Origin: JAPPHA01 sp965221575
GTDB lineage: Bacteria; Pseudomonadota; Alphaproteobacteria; Rhodobacterales; Rhodobacteraceae
Length of the DNA: 64,000 nt
Direction: 5' to 3'
NCBI GenBank assembly: GCA_965221575.1
Contig: CBDCSM010000014.1
Span: forward strand, 434,001-498,000
Numbering within the stretch: position 1 is the first letter of the stretch; each line of letters begins with the position of its first letter. This document shows, in pieces, positions 24,559-33,918 of this stretch. Position numbers and translations under genes: made by a program. A model generated the notes under the pieces. That model was not told the DNA's origin. It searched no databases and saw only the letters and a list, made by a program, of their open reading frames with translations.

Positions 24559-25767
24559 TCAAGTCTCAGGGTAGAGACGCGGGAAAAGCCGCTCCAATAC
24601 ATCGACCGGAAATCGCAGGGAGACAGGACCCTTCGGCGTTCCCGATGCAAGCAGGCCTTCGTCGACGATACTGCCGAGGACCCGCCGGGCTGTCCCCTCT
24701 GGCAAACCCGTGATGCGGGACGCTTCGCCGCGTTCGATCTGGCCATGGATCAGGGCTTCCTTCAAGAGGCGCGCGGCTTCGGGCCTCAGGCTGTCACTAC
24801 GCTCGACGTAGCGCGTCAGGCGGTGATCCAGATTATTGAGGTCGAAGAGTTTCGCCATGAACATCACCTGGTCGAGGCATACATTCAGGAACCAGAGCGT
24901 GAAGTCGACAAGTGCCCTCTGCGAGAGATTGCCGCGCCCGTCCAGATCGCCCTGTCGCGGCGTATCGGCGTGATCCATTCGCATCTTGTATTCATTGCGG
25001 CTCTTGAGGCCTCGGGCGAGACCGCGCGAAACCGACCAGAGACCGTGGGCTCCGATTCCGGCGTTCAGCGCCATGGCGTGGCTCATGAGACGGCTCACCC
25101 TGCCGTTCCCATCCGGGAAGGGATGGATGTGGTTCAACCGGTGATGGGCCGCCGCCATGGCCAGGACGCGCGTCGCAGGCCCCATCCCGTTGAAGCGATA
25201 GCGCCACTCGAAATGCGCCATGAACGATTCCGTCGTGAGGCTCGACGGGGCGATATGGCGTCCGACGGCGGCATCGTGCTCGGGTGACGAGCGCCATTCC
25301 CCAGGCGACATGCGGAATTCGGTAGGATCGGACTTGACCATCAACGTAGCCTCAGGCGCGTCACGGTAGAACTCGGCGTGCAGCCAGCGGATGAATCCTC
25401 GCGATGCAGGCTCGGGCAACCGGTCCTCGGCGGCCAGACGATCGATCTCTTTCTGGACATGGATATGGGCGGTCGCCTCAACCTGGAGGTTGCGTCTTTT
25501 CTCGTCACCATCCAGGTCACCGGCGAGCGCGCGCTCGATATCCTTGGGCCGGGTGGTGAGGCCCTCGATGAGATTGCTGTAATAGCAGTTCATCTGGCGC
25601 ACGGCGCCAGAGAGGTTCGCAACCGTAACAGGATGCAGCCGTGTGCCCAGAACGGCACTGGCCGAAAAAAGCTCCGCGATCAAGTCGGCGATCGCTTCCG
25701 GTGTCTCCTCCAGCCGAGCCGGTTCGATACGGGTCGGTGATTCGGCGGCGTCTTTGGCCGATGTCAT
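24559..25767 (-). CDS. Fic-domain protein with C-terminal helix-turn-helix
   Basis: A 402-residue Fic-family protein, predicted AMP- (or other NMP-) transferase. The catalytic motif HPFPDGNGR is complete, near residue 235. An inhibitory-helix motif of the form (S/T)xxxE(G/N) is visible N-terminal to the Fic fold as SNLIEG, near residue 70. That fits a self-inhibited class II protein that needs no separate antitoxin. The last 70 residues look like a winged helix (GEASRITGLPEGTARRVLGS). The ATG is at 25767; an in-frame TTG at 25776 has a poorer position. It is monocistronic, and the next gene upstream is about 300 bp away. Confidence 0.87.
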   Translation of the reverse strand: MTSAKDAAESPTRIEPARLEETPEAIADLIAELFSASAVLGTRLHPVTVANLSGAVRQMNCYYSNLIEGLTTRPKDIERALAGDLDGDEKRRNLQVEATAHIHVQKEIDRLAAEDRLPEPASRGFIRWLHAEFYRDAPEATLMVKSDPTEFRMSPGEWRSSPEHDAAVGRHIAPSSLTTESFMAHFEWRYRFNGMGPATRVLAMAAAHHRLNHIHPFPDGNGRVSRLMSHAMALNAGIGAHGLWSVSRGLARGLKSRNEYKMRMDHADTPRQGDLDGRGNLSQRALVDFTLWFLNVCLDQVMFMAKLFDLNNLDHRLTRYVERSDSLRPEAARLLKEALIHGQIERGEASRITGLPEGTARRVLGSIVDEGLLASGTPKGPVSLRFPVDVLERLFPRLYPET

Positions 25768-26073
25768 GAGATTCAAAACTCCAGATTGTCGGCAGGTTAC
25801 GATAAATGTGCTGCAAATTTGGCCGGTTATCTGGCCGATCCTGTCCGATTAAATATCAGCTGCCAGATCCGTTCCCCGTTCTGTCCGGGAGGTCATGGAA
25901 CGTCCATATGCGAGCGTGTACTGGGCGTTGTCACGGTTATGCTTGTTCTGAATTACGGCGTTGACGGGCCGGGTTTCGGCACGACCGTTTCGGCGACGCC
26001 AACATAGTCGACCAGCAAATGCCTGAATCCATGGATACGGAGATATGCGCGTGGTCGTGTTGGCCTATGGCAG
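25768..26073. other. Intergenic region
   Basis: This holds the upstream region of the minus-strand Fic gene and the downstream end of the glutamine-synthetase-like gene. I see no gene and no convincing terminator hairpin with a T-run. Confidence 0.35.
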
Positions 26074-27351
26074 TCAGATGAACGGCATGTAATAGTCCCG
26101 GATTTCATCCGCCGATTTCCCGGACAGCCTCTTGGCCTCGTCGCGTTTGAGTTCGATGAGGGCCGCGCACAGCAATTCACCGACCGTTTGTTGCACGAGC
26201 TGATTTCCAGCCAGGGCATCTAGTGCCCTTGGAAGGCTCGAAGGAACATGGCGCGTCGCGCGCGTTTGCTCCAACCCGTCAAGGTCTTCTTCCGGCGGCA
26301 GGTCGTAGTTGTTCTCGATGCCAAGCCGCGCCGTATGCAGGACCGTTGCTACAGCGAGATAAGGATTCGTTGCCGCATCGGCCATCCGGTGCTCAAGGCG
26401 GGCCGAATGCGTGGATGAGGTCGATGTGCGAACCGTCACAAGACGGTGATCCTCTGCCCAGTTCGCCCAGTAGCCGGCCATCGATGCGGGAGCGAGGCGC
26501 TCGTAGCTGTTGACCGTTGTCGCCAGCAGGCCAGACAGGGATTCGTGGTGATGAATCAACCCGGCGATGCAGCGCCTGGCCAGGTCGCTCAGCTTGCCGT
26601 CCTGGCAGATGACGTTGGTTCCGTCCTTGTCGAGGAAGCTGAAATTGACATGCAGTCCGGACCCGCCCCTGTCGGGGACGGGTTTCGGAAGAAAGGTAAG
26701 CATGAGGCCCAGGCCGGCTGCAACCTCCCGTGCCATGGTCCGGAACAGGAACGCATCGTCGCAAGCCTTGAGAGCGTTATCGAAACACAACGTCAACTCG
26801 AACTGGCCATTGTCGTACTCGCCGTTGAGGCTTTCCAAGGGGATGTCGGCATCCATGGCCGTGTTCCAAAGCGCATCCATCAAGCCCTTCGGGTCGTTGT
26901 ATGGTCCCGTTCCGTAAACGAAGGCGCCAGGAGTATCGTATGGCCGCCAGATCCCGTCGTCATCCTGTTGATATGCATAAGCCTCGAACTCGATTCCGAC
27001 CTTCGGCGTCAGCCCCAAGGAACTCTCGAAGTCCGCGATCGCGCGCTTCAGGGATGTTCGTGCACACAGGCCGTAGGGTTCACCGTCAGCGTAGAGGTCT
27101 CCGAGCGCGATGTTCGTGCCTTCCTGCCAGCTCTTCCGGAAGGTGTCGTCCGGAACGAGATTCATGTCAGGCAGGCCTTCTTCGAGGCCTGTCCCCGGAA
27201 CCATGATCAGATCACGGTCAAGGGTGACGGCAAATACGGCCCGAGAAAACCCGATGCTTCCCCCTTCCGCAAACGCAGGTGGAACATATTTCCCGCGCGG
27301 CAGGCCGTGAAGGTCGCAATACAGTACTCGTGTCCGATTGATCGTTGCCAT
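26074..27351 (-). CDS. Glutamine synthetase-family ligase (GlnT/PuuA-like)
   Basis: A 425-residue member of the glutamine synthetase fold. Active-site signatures are visible: VGIEFEAYAY, LNGEYDNGQFELTLCFDNAL, GGSGLHVNFSF, NSYERLAPASMAGYWANWA and RLEHRMADAATNPYLAVA. The divergence from GlnA and the gene context suggest a gamma-glutamyl-amine ligase or another amine/amino-acid ligase. The start at ATG 27351 (MATINRTRVLYCDLHG) has CGGAG upstream; a longer in-frame reading is possible. It is followed on the same strand by a class I glutamine amidotransferase and a TTT transporter, an arrangement that resembles uptake and gamma-glutamylation pathways. Confidence 0.85.
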   Translation of the reverse strand: MATINRTRVLYCDLHGLPRGKYVPPAFAEGGSIGFSRAVFAVTLDRDLIMVPGTGLEEGLPDMNLVPDDTFRKSWQEGTNIALGDLYADGEPYGLCARTSLKRAIADFESSLGLTPKVGIEFEAYAYQQDDDGIWRPYDTPGAFVYGTGPYNDPKGLMDALWNTAMDADIPLESLNGEYDNGQFELTLCFDNALKACDDAFLFRTMAREVAAGLGLMLTFLPKPVPDRGGSGLHVNFSFLDKDGTNVICQDGKLSDLARRCIAGLIHHHESLSGLLATTVNSYERLAPASMAGYWANWAEDHRLVTVRTSTSSTHSARLEHRMADAATNPYLAVATVLHTARLGIENNYDLPPEEDLDGLEQTRATRHVPSSLPRALDALAGNQLVQQTVGELLCAALIELKRDEAKRLSGKSADEIRDYYMPFI

Positions 27352-27496
27352 GTCTGAACTCCGGTCCGAAAACGGCTTCTCCGTCAACCCGTACACGCGA
27401 TGCCGCTTTCTCGTCGTCGGCGGGAAGGATCGTGGGTGGATGGAATGCGTGCGCCGGACCTGTTCGGACCGGCGGCAGGGTGCGTGTCAGGAGCGG

Positions 27497-28237
27497 TCAT
27501 CCGGCTGCGTTGCCCTCGTCGGTGGCGTCCAGGTCGAACAACCTTCCGCACCATTCGGAAAACACTGACCCGTCGGTCTGTTGACTCATGGCCGACGACG
27601 CCGTTGCGTACAGGGATTCACCGATCAGGGATCGTTCGTCTTCAAGTAATGCCCACATGAATTCGAAGCCGAACTCGGGATGTGACTGGGTCGTAAAGAT
27701 GTGGTCTCCGCGCGCGAAACTCGCGCAGGAATTTCGGGGACTGGAGCCCAGGAGGCTGCACCCGTCAGGAAGCTCCACGACCTCGTCCTGGTGAAAGACA
27801 TAGAGGTTGAGGTCGGTTTGAGGACACATCCAGGGTCGGGTCTCCGCATACCTGGTCGTCTCGACTCCGACGTTCCAGCCCGCCCCGGACTTCTCCACGC
27901 GCCCGCCGAGTGCCGCCGCTATGGCCTGGTGGCCGAAACACACGCCAACGAGCGGTTTTCGCGCATCGTCGCATCGCCTGATGAATTCGAACAGGTCGGG
28001 CAGAAACCGTGCGTCCGAATTGACCGACAACGGCGACCCTGTAATCAGGTAAGCGTCCTGTTCATCCACGTTTTCGGGAAGAATGCCCCCGATCGTCATG
28101 TAAACGTGGTAGCGAAATCTCTGCGGGAGACCGTCGAACAGGTCGCGGAAGCGGTGGGCGTCGTCGGGAAAGCGGTCACCGATTGATTTGCTCTTGTCGT
28201 GATTGACCTGCAGGATGCCAAGGCGAATGAAATTCAT
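27497..28237 (-). CDS. Class I glutamine amidotransferase
   Basis: A 246-residue GATase1 protein. The nucleophile elbow is GVCFGHQAIA (Cys near residue 95) and the His-Glu pair is in QSHPEFGFEF (near 185). It resembles stand-alone GMP-synthase-like amidotransferases, which hydrolyse gamma-glutamyl amides. Next to the PuuA-like ligase it could play the PuuD role of removing a gamma-glutamyl group, but sequence alone does not prove this. I begin at ATG 28237 (MNFIRLGILQVNHD), since the residues before it do not look like protein. Confidence 0.84.
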   Translation of the reverse strand: MNFIRLGILQVNHDKSKSIGDRFPDDAHRFRDLFDGLPQRFRYHVYMTIGGILPENVDEQDAYLITGSPLSVNSDARFLPDLFEFIRRCDDARKPLVGVCFGHQAIAAALGGRVEKSGAGWNVGVETTRYAETRPWMCPQTDLNLYVFHQDEVVELPDGCSLLGSSPRNSCASFARGDHIFTTQSHPEFGFEFMWALLEDERSLIGESLYATASSAMSQQTDGSVFSEWCGRLFDLDATDEGNAAG

Positions 28238-28327
28238 GGCCGCACGTCGCACCGGGACAGTGGCGACAGGCCGCAACCGGGACCGACGTCCAGTCGGCCC
28301 CGGACGGCGTTTCGGGGAAACGGACGA

Positions 28328-29281
28328 TCAGTTCGAAATGATCCCGGCAATTTCCGCGCTCTTCATACGGTCTGCCTTGATTCGCTGCTCCGACTCCTCG
28401 GCGCCTTGCCAGTAGACCCGTGCCCCGGTTTCGTGCATGAGCTGCTGGGCACGGTCGCTCATCATCGACTTTTCCGCAAAAGCCGAAAGCGCGTCCTTGA
28501 CGTGTTGCGGCGTTCCTTTTCTCACGAACAATCCGTTCCACAGTTCGAGATCGTTGATTCCGCTTTGTTCGGAAAGAGTGGCGACATCCGGAAGCTTGCC
28601 GATCCGTTCTTCGCCAATGTTGGCAAGAATGTTGATCTCGTCGATGCAGGGTTCAATGAGTGCAAGGGTGGTATTGATGACGTCGGCATCGCCCGAATTG
28701 AGCGAATTGCAATCAAGCATGTCGAACGCAGAATCGTCGGCGAATTCGAAGTCCATCAGTTTCGCCGCGGCGAAGCTGGCCTGGGTCGGAGCCAGCCCCG
28801 CCCCGAAATGGCCAAGAACGACATCGTTTTGTCGAGCGTGCTTTGCAAGTTCGGACATGTCCGAATATGGGGCATCGCCGGATGCGGCCAGCACGAAAGG
28901 ATATGTCAGGAAAATGCCGATGGCCTCGAAGCTGTCTTCTTCGATTCCGATGTCAAGCATCGGGCCGATGACAGGCACGCCGATGACGAAAGACCCAACG
29001 ACCGAACCATCGGCAGGCGCGGCCAGAACTTCCAGTGCGCCTGGAAACGGCCCGTCGCCACCGCCTGGCCTGTTGACCACCGAAACCGGGACGCCGGTTT
29101 CGGCTTGCATGTCTTCGGCAATCATCCTTGTCAGGATGTCCTCGAAGTCACCGGGAGGCCACGGGATGATGAATTGAACCGGACCGTCCGGATAGGTCTG
29201 CGCTGACGCCATCCCGGACAGGCAAAGCGTGGCGGCAGCTGCGGTTGTGATCGCAAGGTGTCTGATCATGGAACGCATCAT
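28328..29281 (-). CDS. TTT transporter periplasmic binding protein (TctC family)
   Basis: A 317-residue solute-binding protein of the tripartite tricarboxylate transporter family. A signal peptide (MMRSMIRHLAITTAAAATL, cleavage near GMASAQ) precedes TYPDGPVQFIIPWPPGDFED, the usual TctC opening with its PWxxGG-like loop, here PWPPGD. The mature part then gives VVNRPGGGDGPF. GAAGGA stands before the ATG. It feeds the TctA/TctB membrane genes upstream on the same strand. The substrate could be any carboxylate or amide compound. Confidence 0.85.
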   Translation of the reverse strand: MMRSMIRHLAITTAAAATLCLSGMASAQTYPDGPVQFIIPWPPGDFEDILTRMIAEDMQAETGVPVSVVNRPGGGDGPFPGALEVLAAPADGSVVGSFVIGVPVIGPMLDIGIEEDSFEAIGIFLTYPFVLAASGDAPYSDMSELAKHARQNDVVLGHFGAGLAPTQASFAAAKLMDFEFADDSAFDMLDCNSLNSGDADVINTTLALIEPCIDEINILANIGEERIGKLPDVATLSEQSGINDLELWNGLFVRKGTPQHVKDALSAFAEKSMMSDRAQQLMHETGARVYWQGAEESEQRIKADRMKSAEIAGIISN

Positions 29282-29318
29282 TTTTTCCTTCGTACAATGG
29301 GTTTCCGGGACCGTCTGG

Positions 29319-30812
29319 TCAGGAAAGACTTCGTTTTCGTTCCCGCACCAGTGAAGCCGCGGTTGCAAGGATCACCAATACAATGACGATCGCGAGGAAT
29401 CCAGAGACCGGACGATCGACCAGGTCTGACCAGTCGCGAATCTTGCCGGCACCGGCGGTCAGTTTTTCGACAATGATCGAGCCCAGGACCATTCCGAGAA
29501 CCATCGGCACCAATGGCCAGTCGAGGCGGCGCAAGACGAAACCCAGGAACCCGAAACCCGCCGCAAACGCGCAGTCGACAAAACTGTTTCGGATGGAAAA
29601 GACACCGACAAACGCGAGTATCAGGATGAAGGCGCCGAGGAAACGGTTCGGAATGTGAACCATGCGTGAAATGGCCCGGGTCGATACCATTAGCGCGGCG
29701 ACAACAAGCACGTTGACACAGAGGAGCGCGATGAAGAGGCTGAAAAGGAAATCCGGTGTCTTTTCGAAAATGTCGGGCCCAGGCTTGATTCCGGCATCAA
29801 AGAACACGACCATCATCATGGCGGTGAGCGCCTCACCGGGAACTCCCAGGGCCAGCAAGGGCAGCATTGCCGCCGCCGGCACGGCGTTGTTTGCCGTTTC
29901 CGAAGCGATCAGCCCTGCGGGTGCGCCGTGGCCGAACTGTTCCGGGTTTTTCGAAAGGCTTCTTGCGGTCGCGTAGCTGAAGAACTGGGCCACGAATTCG
30001 CCGACACCCGGGATTATCCCCATGACCGTCCCGTAGGCAGCGGAAGCGGTCGCGACACCGGGATAGTTTCGAAGTTCGGCCAGTCCTCGAAACAGCCCGC
30101 CCTTCAGCCTGGCTTCCGGCGGGTCCGCGTCCTTTCCGGTCAGGAGATTCAAAGCCTGGCTCAACGCGAAGATTCCCACGATGACAACGATGAGGTTGAA
30201 GCCCGCGGCGAGGTACTCGAAGTCGAACGTATAACGGGCAAACCCGCGTGTTGACTGACGGCCAACCATGGATATCAGGAAGCCGATGCCGAAGAGGAGG
30301 GCAGTGATCGCCATTGTCCGTCTGTGTGCGAGGATGAGAAGGACGGAACCGAGGACCGCCGCCATGAGGATATCCCTTTGCCCGAACAGCGCTCCTAAAT
30401 CCTTCAGGTAAGGCCCGAAGGCGACGAGGCAGACGAGGGCCGTGAGAATCGAGAAACAGCCACCGAAAAACGATGAGGAGTAGGCCAGCGACAAGGCCCG
30501 TGCTGCCTCGCCGCGGCGGGTCATGGAAAAGCCGTCATAGGTTGTCAGGGCGTTGACGGGCGTTCCAGGCGTATTGATCAGGATTGCCGGAATTGCGCCG
30601 CCATACATGCTGGAGCCGTAAACGCCCAGCAGCAGGACCAGGCTGACGAGGTCGTCGAGAAACACTGTCGCGGGCAAGAGTATCGCGATGGCGATGGCCG
30701 GCCCGATTCCGGGTACCGCACCGATGGCCACGCCCCCAAGGGCGCCGATCGCCATGGCAATGAGCACCGGGGCCTGCAAGAGGTTGTCGAGGCCGGTAAA
30801 AAACGCGTCCAT
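29319..30812 (-). CDS. TTT transporter large membrane subunit (TctA family)
   Basis: A 497-residue polytopic membrane protein with about 11-12 hydrophobic segments. Family motifs are visible: GALGGVAIGAVPGIGPAIAI, YGGAIPAILINTPGTP, YGTVMGIIPGVGEFVAQF and NNAVPAAAMLPLLALGVPG. It forms the transport channel with TctB. The gene lies 4 bp after TctB and 37 bp before the binding-protein gene, so all three are one operon. Confidence 0.9.
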   Translation of the reverse strand: MDAFFTGLDNLLQAPVLIAMAIGALGGVAIGAVPGIGPAIAIAILLPATVFLDDLVSLVLLLGVYGSSMYGGAIPAILINTPGTPVNALTTYDGFSMTRRGEAARALSLAYSSSFFGGCFSILTALVCLVAFGPYLKDLGALFGQRDILMAAVLGSVLLILAHRRTMAITALLFGIGFLISMVGRQSTRGFARYTFDFEYLAAGFNLIVVIVGIFALSQALNLLTGKDADPPEARLKGGLFRGLAELRNYPGVATASAAYGTVMGIIPGVGEFVAQFFSYATARSLSKNPEQFGHGAPAGLIASETANNAVPAAAMLPLLALGVPGEALTAMMMVVFFDAGIKPGPDIFEKTPDFLFSLFIALLCVNVLVVAALMVSTRAISRMVHIPNRFLGAFILILAFVGVFSIRNSFVDCAFAAGFGFLGFVLRRLDWPLVPMVLGMVLGSIIVEKLTAGAGKIRDWSDLVDRPVSGFLAIVIVLVILATAASLVRERKRSLS

Positions 30813-30816
30813 GGAT

Positions 30817-31422
30817 TCAGAAATAGATCTTCATGAAGGTTTCCATGGCTGGCGGGAGCTGGTTGTACAGCCAGATGTTCACGGGTGTCTTGATCTGCAG
30901 GATGGTGCGAAACATGACGACGACCGTCAGAGCTGAGACGAAACCGATCCCGAGCCAGCGCCAACTCCGGTATCCGAGACGCCAGGTCAGGAACACTGCG
31001 AATGCAACGGTCGAAAGGAGATACCCGAAGATCGGCATGAGTGCGGTGTAGGCAATGAAATACGCGATATACTCAAATGATCGCAGCCATTGCCGGAGTT
31101 CGAATCCCGTCCTGTCAGGCCTGAGAAGCAGGATGTTTCGCCGTGTCGTGCGCCACGATGACCATACATTGAACAATGCGGCCGGCACGAGCAGGCACAT
31201 GCATATGAATGGACCGATCCAGGGCTGCTTGAGGATCTTCCCGACCCGTTTCTGTGGCAGGTCGCGTTCATTCCATCCGCTTTCGGCTCCGAATTGCCAG
31301 AGGAGGAACAGGACAAACGCAAGCATGAACAGGGAAAACGGGAAATCCCCGTATCTTCGCTTGAACTCGAAGAGATCGGCAACGTTGAATCGTCGCGTCG
31401 ACCGCGCCTTTGAATGAAACAA
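30817..31422 (-). CDS. TTT transporter small membrane subunit (TctB family)
   Basis: The product has a cytoplasmic N-terminus reading FNVADLFEFKRRYGDFPFS and then about four membrane segments, the usual TctB layout. The start is unclear: the frame is open to TTG 31641, but the first 73 residues of that reading look non-coding, so I use TTG 31422, which gives a family-typical length of about 200 residues. No ribosome site decides it. It is the first gene of the transporter operon. Confidence 0.75.
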   Translation of the reverse strand: MFHSKARSTRRFNVADLFEFKRRYGDFPFSLFMLAFVLFLLWQFGAESGWNERDLPQKRVGKILKQPWIGPFICMCLLVPAALFNVWSSWRTTRRNILLLRPDRTGFELRQWLRSFEYIAYFIAYTALMPIFGYLLSTVAFAVFLTWRLGYRSWRWLGIGFVSALTVVVMFRTILQIKTPVNIWLYNQLPPAMETFMKIYF

Positions 31423-32188
31423 GGCGGGCGTCGCTGTAGATCGGAATTCGGACACGGCGTGCGAAGACGTGCTGAACGGCAACGGAGCCTCGCCGAAGCG
31501 AAAGATTGCCCCGGCTGCCGCGATCGCCCCCTTGCTGTCCGCCTCGGTCGAACATTCCGGCTGCCGAGGATCGACGAAACCGGACTCGGATTCCCGTGTC
31601 TCGGAAGAACCCACGCGGCGTTTATCTTGGTTATTTTTCAACGGGATTCAGTGGCTTGTCATCGCCATCGTCTGTCAAACGAAAACCGAAGGATTGGCCG
31701 CGGACGTTTTCATGGCCATTTCGGCAATCCGGATGTCGAATGGGCGGAAGGTCTTGATTGAGGCATCCTGTATCCCTCAACGGCTCCTGAAGCGATTTGC
31801 AACGCAGTGCGGATCATCTCACCTGCGTTTCCGACCTGAAGAGTGCTGCGCTCATCAGTCGTGAAGAATATCCGGAAGAAACCCGCGAGTCGACCGGAGT
31901 TGCCCGCTGTCTACACTTTGTCCGGGCGTGTCAGTTCCACATGGATAAAGGACAGGTCACAAATACTGCTGCATTTGCGAATTGGTCCAGGTGACTATCA
32001 CTCTTTATCCTGTTCGGCGCTGACAAAACATGTAAGACACCGCGCAGAAATCGAGAAGCGGCAAAGATTACGGAATGCCGGATCGACAATCCGGTGCTCG
32101 AAGTTCACCTTGGTTCCGGAGGTTGGACAACGCTGGCGAAACCCGCTTCTGACTGTTTGAAACCAACAAAAAACTGAACATTATATAT
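31423..32188. other. Intergenic region
   Basis: Several short open frames occur on both strands, but none has a start, ribosome site and protein-like composition together. The right end becomes AT-rich (ATTATATATTT near 32180), at the edge of the lower-GC insert. No terminal repeat for the following transposase gene was found by eye. Confidence 0.4.
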
Positions 32189-32217
32189 TTGACTCCACCT
32201 TGAAAGTCGACTATTGA
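32189..32217 (+). promoter_or_regulatory. Possible promoter of transposase operon
   Basis: TTGACT (32189-32194), a 17-bp spacer and TATTGA (32212-32217) precede the transposase ATG at 32242. The fit to sigma-70 boxes is fair and no regulator site is seen. Confidence 0.35.
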
Positions 32218-32241
32218 CTCATGTCAATTCGAAGAGGCGGC

Positions 32242-33157
32242 ATGAGCAATTTAACAACCAGCACATTCCAGATTTTCGAGAGGTTCCCAAATCAAGAAGC
32301 GGCCCGCGAATATCTTGAAGAACAGCGTTGGCCAGACGGAGTCGATTGCCCGCACTGCGGAAGTGACAAGATCACTGCCCGCAAAGGAGAGCGGATCGGT
32401 TACTACACATGCCGGTACTGCAAGGAAGAGTTCACGGTCAGGACAGGGACGATTTTCGAGCGGTCGCATGTCAAGCTGCATAAATGGATTCTTACCATGT
32501 ATCTCGTCGTGACGGCGAGGAAAGGCATATCGTCCTTGCAACTCGCCAAGGAAATTGGCGTAACTCAAAAGACTTCATGGCATATGTTGCGACGTATCCG
32601 AGAGGCATGCGGTGATAAAATCGAGAACCTGTCTGGCACTGTTGAGATCGATGAAGCTTACAACGGTAGCAAAGAATCCAAACAAACATGGGGTCACGAA
32701 TTTCAAGACAGGTCGTGGAACCGTTGTAAAGATCCCGTTCATGCGTGCTAGGGAGCGCGGCGGTTGGGAAATAGCTGAGCCGGTCGAGCTTGCTGACCAG
32801 CAAACTGCGACCGAGTTTGCCGTGTCGAAGGTGAGCGACATTTCGACCGTCTACTTAGACAAGTCCAAGATTTGCAATCATCTACCATTTGACCATGACC
32901 CGGTTAGTCATTTGGCTGGCGAATACGTTCGCGGCGACGTGTATACGAACTCGATGGAAAGCGTATGGGCCGTCCAAAAAAGGTTGATCCACGGAACCTG
33001 GCACCGCGTACCGGCCAAACACAATCATCGCTATGTGAATGAAGCAACGATTCACGTTAATGAAGGCAACGTTGAGATTCACACCATCAAACGGATTGAC
33101 GCGATGGTGTCGAAGTCGGTTGAAAAGTGGATCTCCTACAGGGTGGACGTCACATGA
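32242..33157 (+). pseudogene. IS1595/ISXO2-family transposase with one frameshift
   Basis: The N-terminal part, from ATG 32242, has the family zinc ribbon (CPHCGS and CRYCKEEF), SLQLAKEIGVTQKTSWHMLRRI and GTVEIDEAYNGSKES with the catalytic DE. The frame then fails at 32680-32682, where an extra A in TCCAAAC shifts it. The next frame continues exactly where expected: NKHGVTNFKTGRGTVVK, HLAGEYVRGDVYTNSMES and the C-terminus KRIDAMVSKSVEKWISYRV. Length is normal and nothing else is broken, so this is a fresh mutation, a read error or a programmed shift. Its TGA overlaps the next gene (ATGA). Confidence 0.8.
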
Positions 33158-33918
33158 AGCCGCTTCCCGAAGTCGACAAACTTGACCAGATCACACAGGA
33201 GGTTCTTTCCTACAGGCCAAAGACTGTCTTTTCGAACGCCCGTAAGCTACGCGATAATGAGCCCGCCTCGCCACCGGAAGAACTGCCTACCAATACGCGG
33301 ATAAAGATGGAGGGGTTGAAGTTTCTGGAGAAGCTACCGGATGCTTGTGCGGCGGCGGCGTTCTTTGATCCGCAATTCAGAGGCGTTTACGACAAGATGA
33401 AATATGGCAACGAGGACACGAGCCGGAATGCCGTGCGCGTGAAGCTTCCGCAAATGACAGAAGAAACCATTGTCAAGTTCGTGCAGGAAATCTCACGCAC
33501 ACTCATAGCTTCTGGTCACCTGTTCCTTTGGATGGACAAGTTCCACTTGTGCAGCGACTTTCAGAATTGGTGCGACGGAACGAAACTGACAGTGGTTGAT
33601 ATGCTGACATGGGACAAGGGAAAGATCGGCCTTGGTTACAGGACGCGACATAGAAGCGAGTTCTGTATGATTCTGCAAAAAGAGCCGCGCCGCGCCAAGG
33701 GCGTGTGGACATTGCGCAATATTCCCGATGTTTGGAAAGAGAAAATCACGGAAAAAAAACACCCGCACAACAAACCGGTGAGATTGCAAGCCGAACTAAT
33801 TGAAGCAGTAACGGTTCAGGGTGACTTGGTAATTGACCCTGCGGCTGGATCCTTTTCAGTCATGGAATCTTGCAACCGGAAGAGTCGCGTGTTCCTCGGA
33901 TGTGACATACGCGGATGA
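33154..33918 (+). CDS. DNA adenine methyltransferase-like protein
   Basis: A 254-residue protein of the N4/N6 DNA methyltransferase fold with circularly ordered motifs. The catalytic motif IV region comes first (AAAFFDPQFRGVYDKM, near residue 75, with DPQF in place of DPPY). SGHLFLWMDKFHL and FCMILQKEPRRAKGVW follow. The SAM-binding motif I comes last (DLVIDPAAGSFSVME, near 230). It begins on an ATGA overlap with the transposase and ends on another with the next gene. It probably protects host DNA from the partner nuclease; the recognition sequence cannot be read from the protein. Base composition is more AT-rich than the flanks. Confidence 0.75.
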   Translation: MKPLPEVDKLDQITQEVLSYRPKTVFSNARKLRDNEPASPPEELPTNTRIKMEGLKFLEKLPDACAAAAFFDPQFRGVYDKMKYGNEDTSRNAVRVKLPQMTEETIVKFVQEISRTLIASGHLFLWMDKFHLCSDFQNWCDGTKLTVVDMLTWDKGKIGLGYRTRHRSEFCMILQKEPRRAKGVWTLRNIPDVWKEKITEKKHPHNKPVRLQAELIEAVTVQGDLVIDPAAGSFSVMESCNRKSRVFLGCDIRG

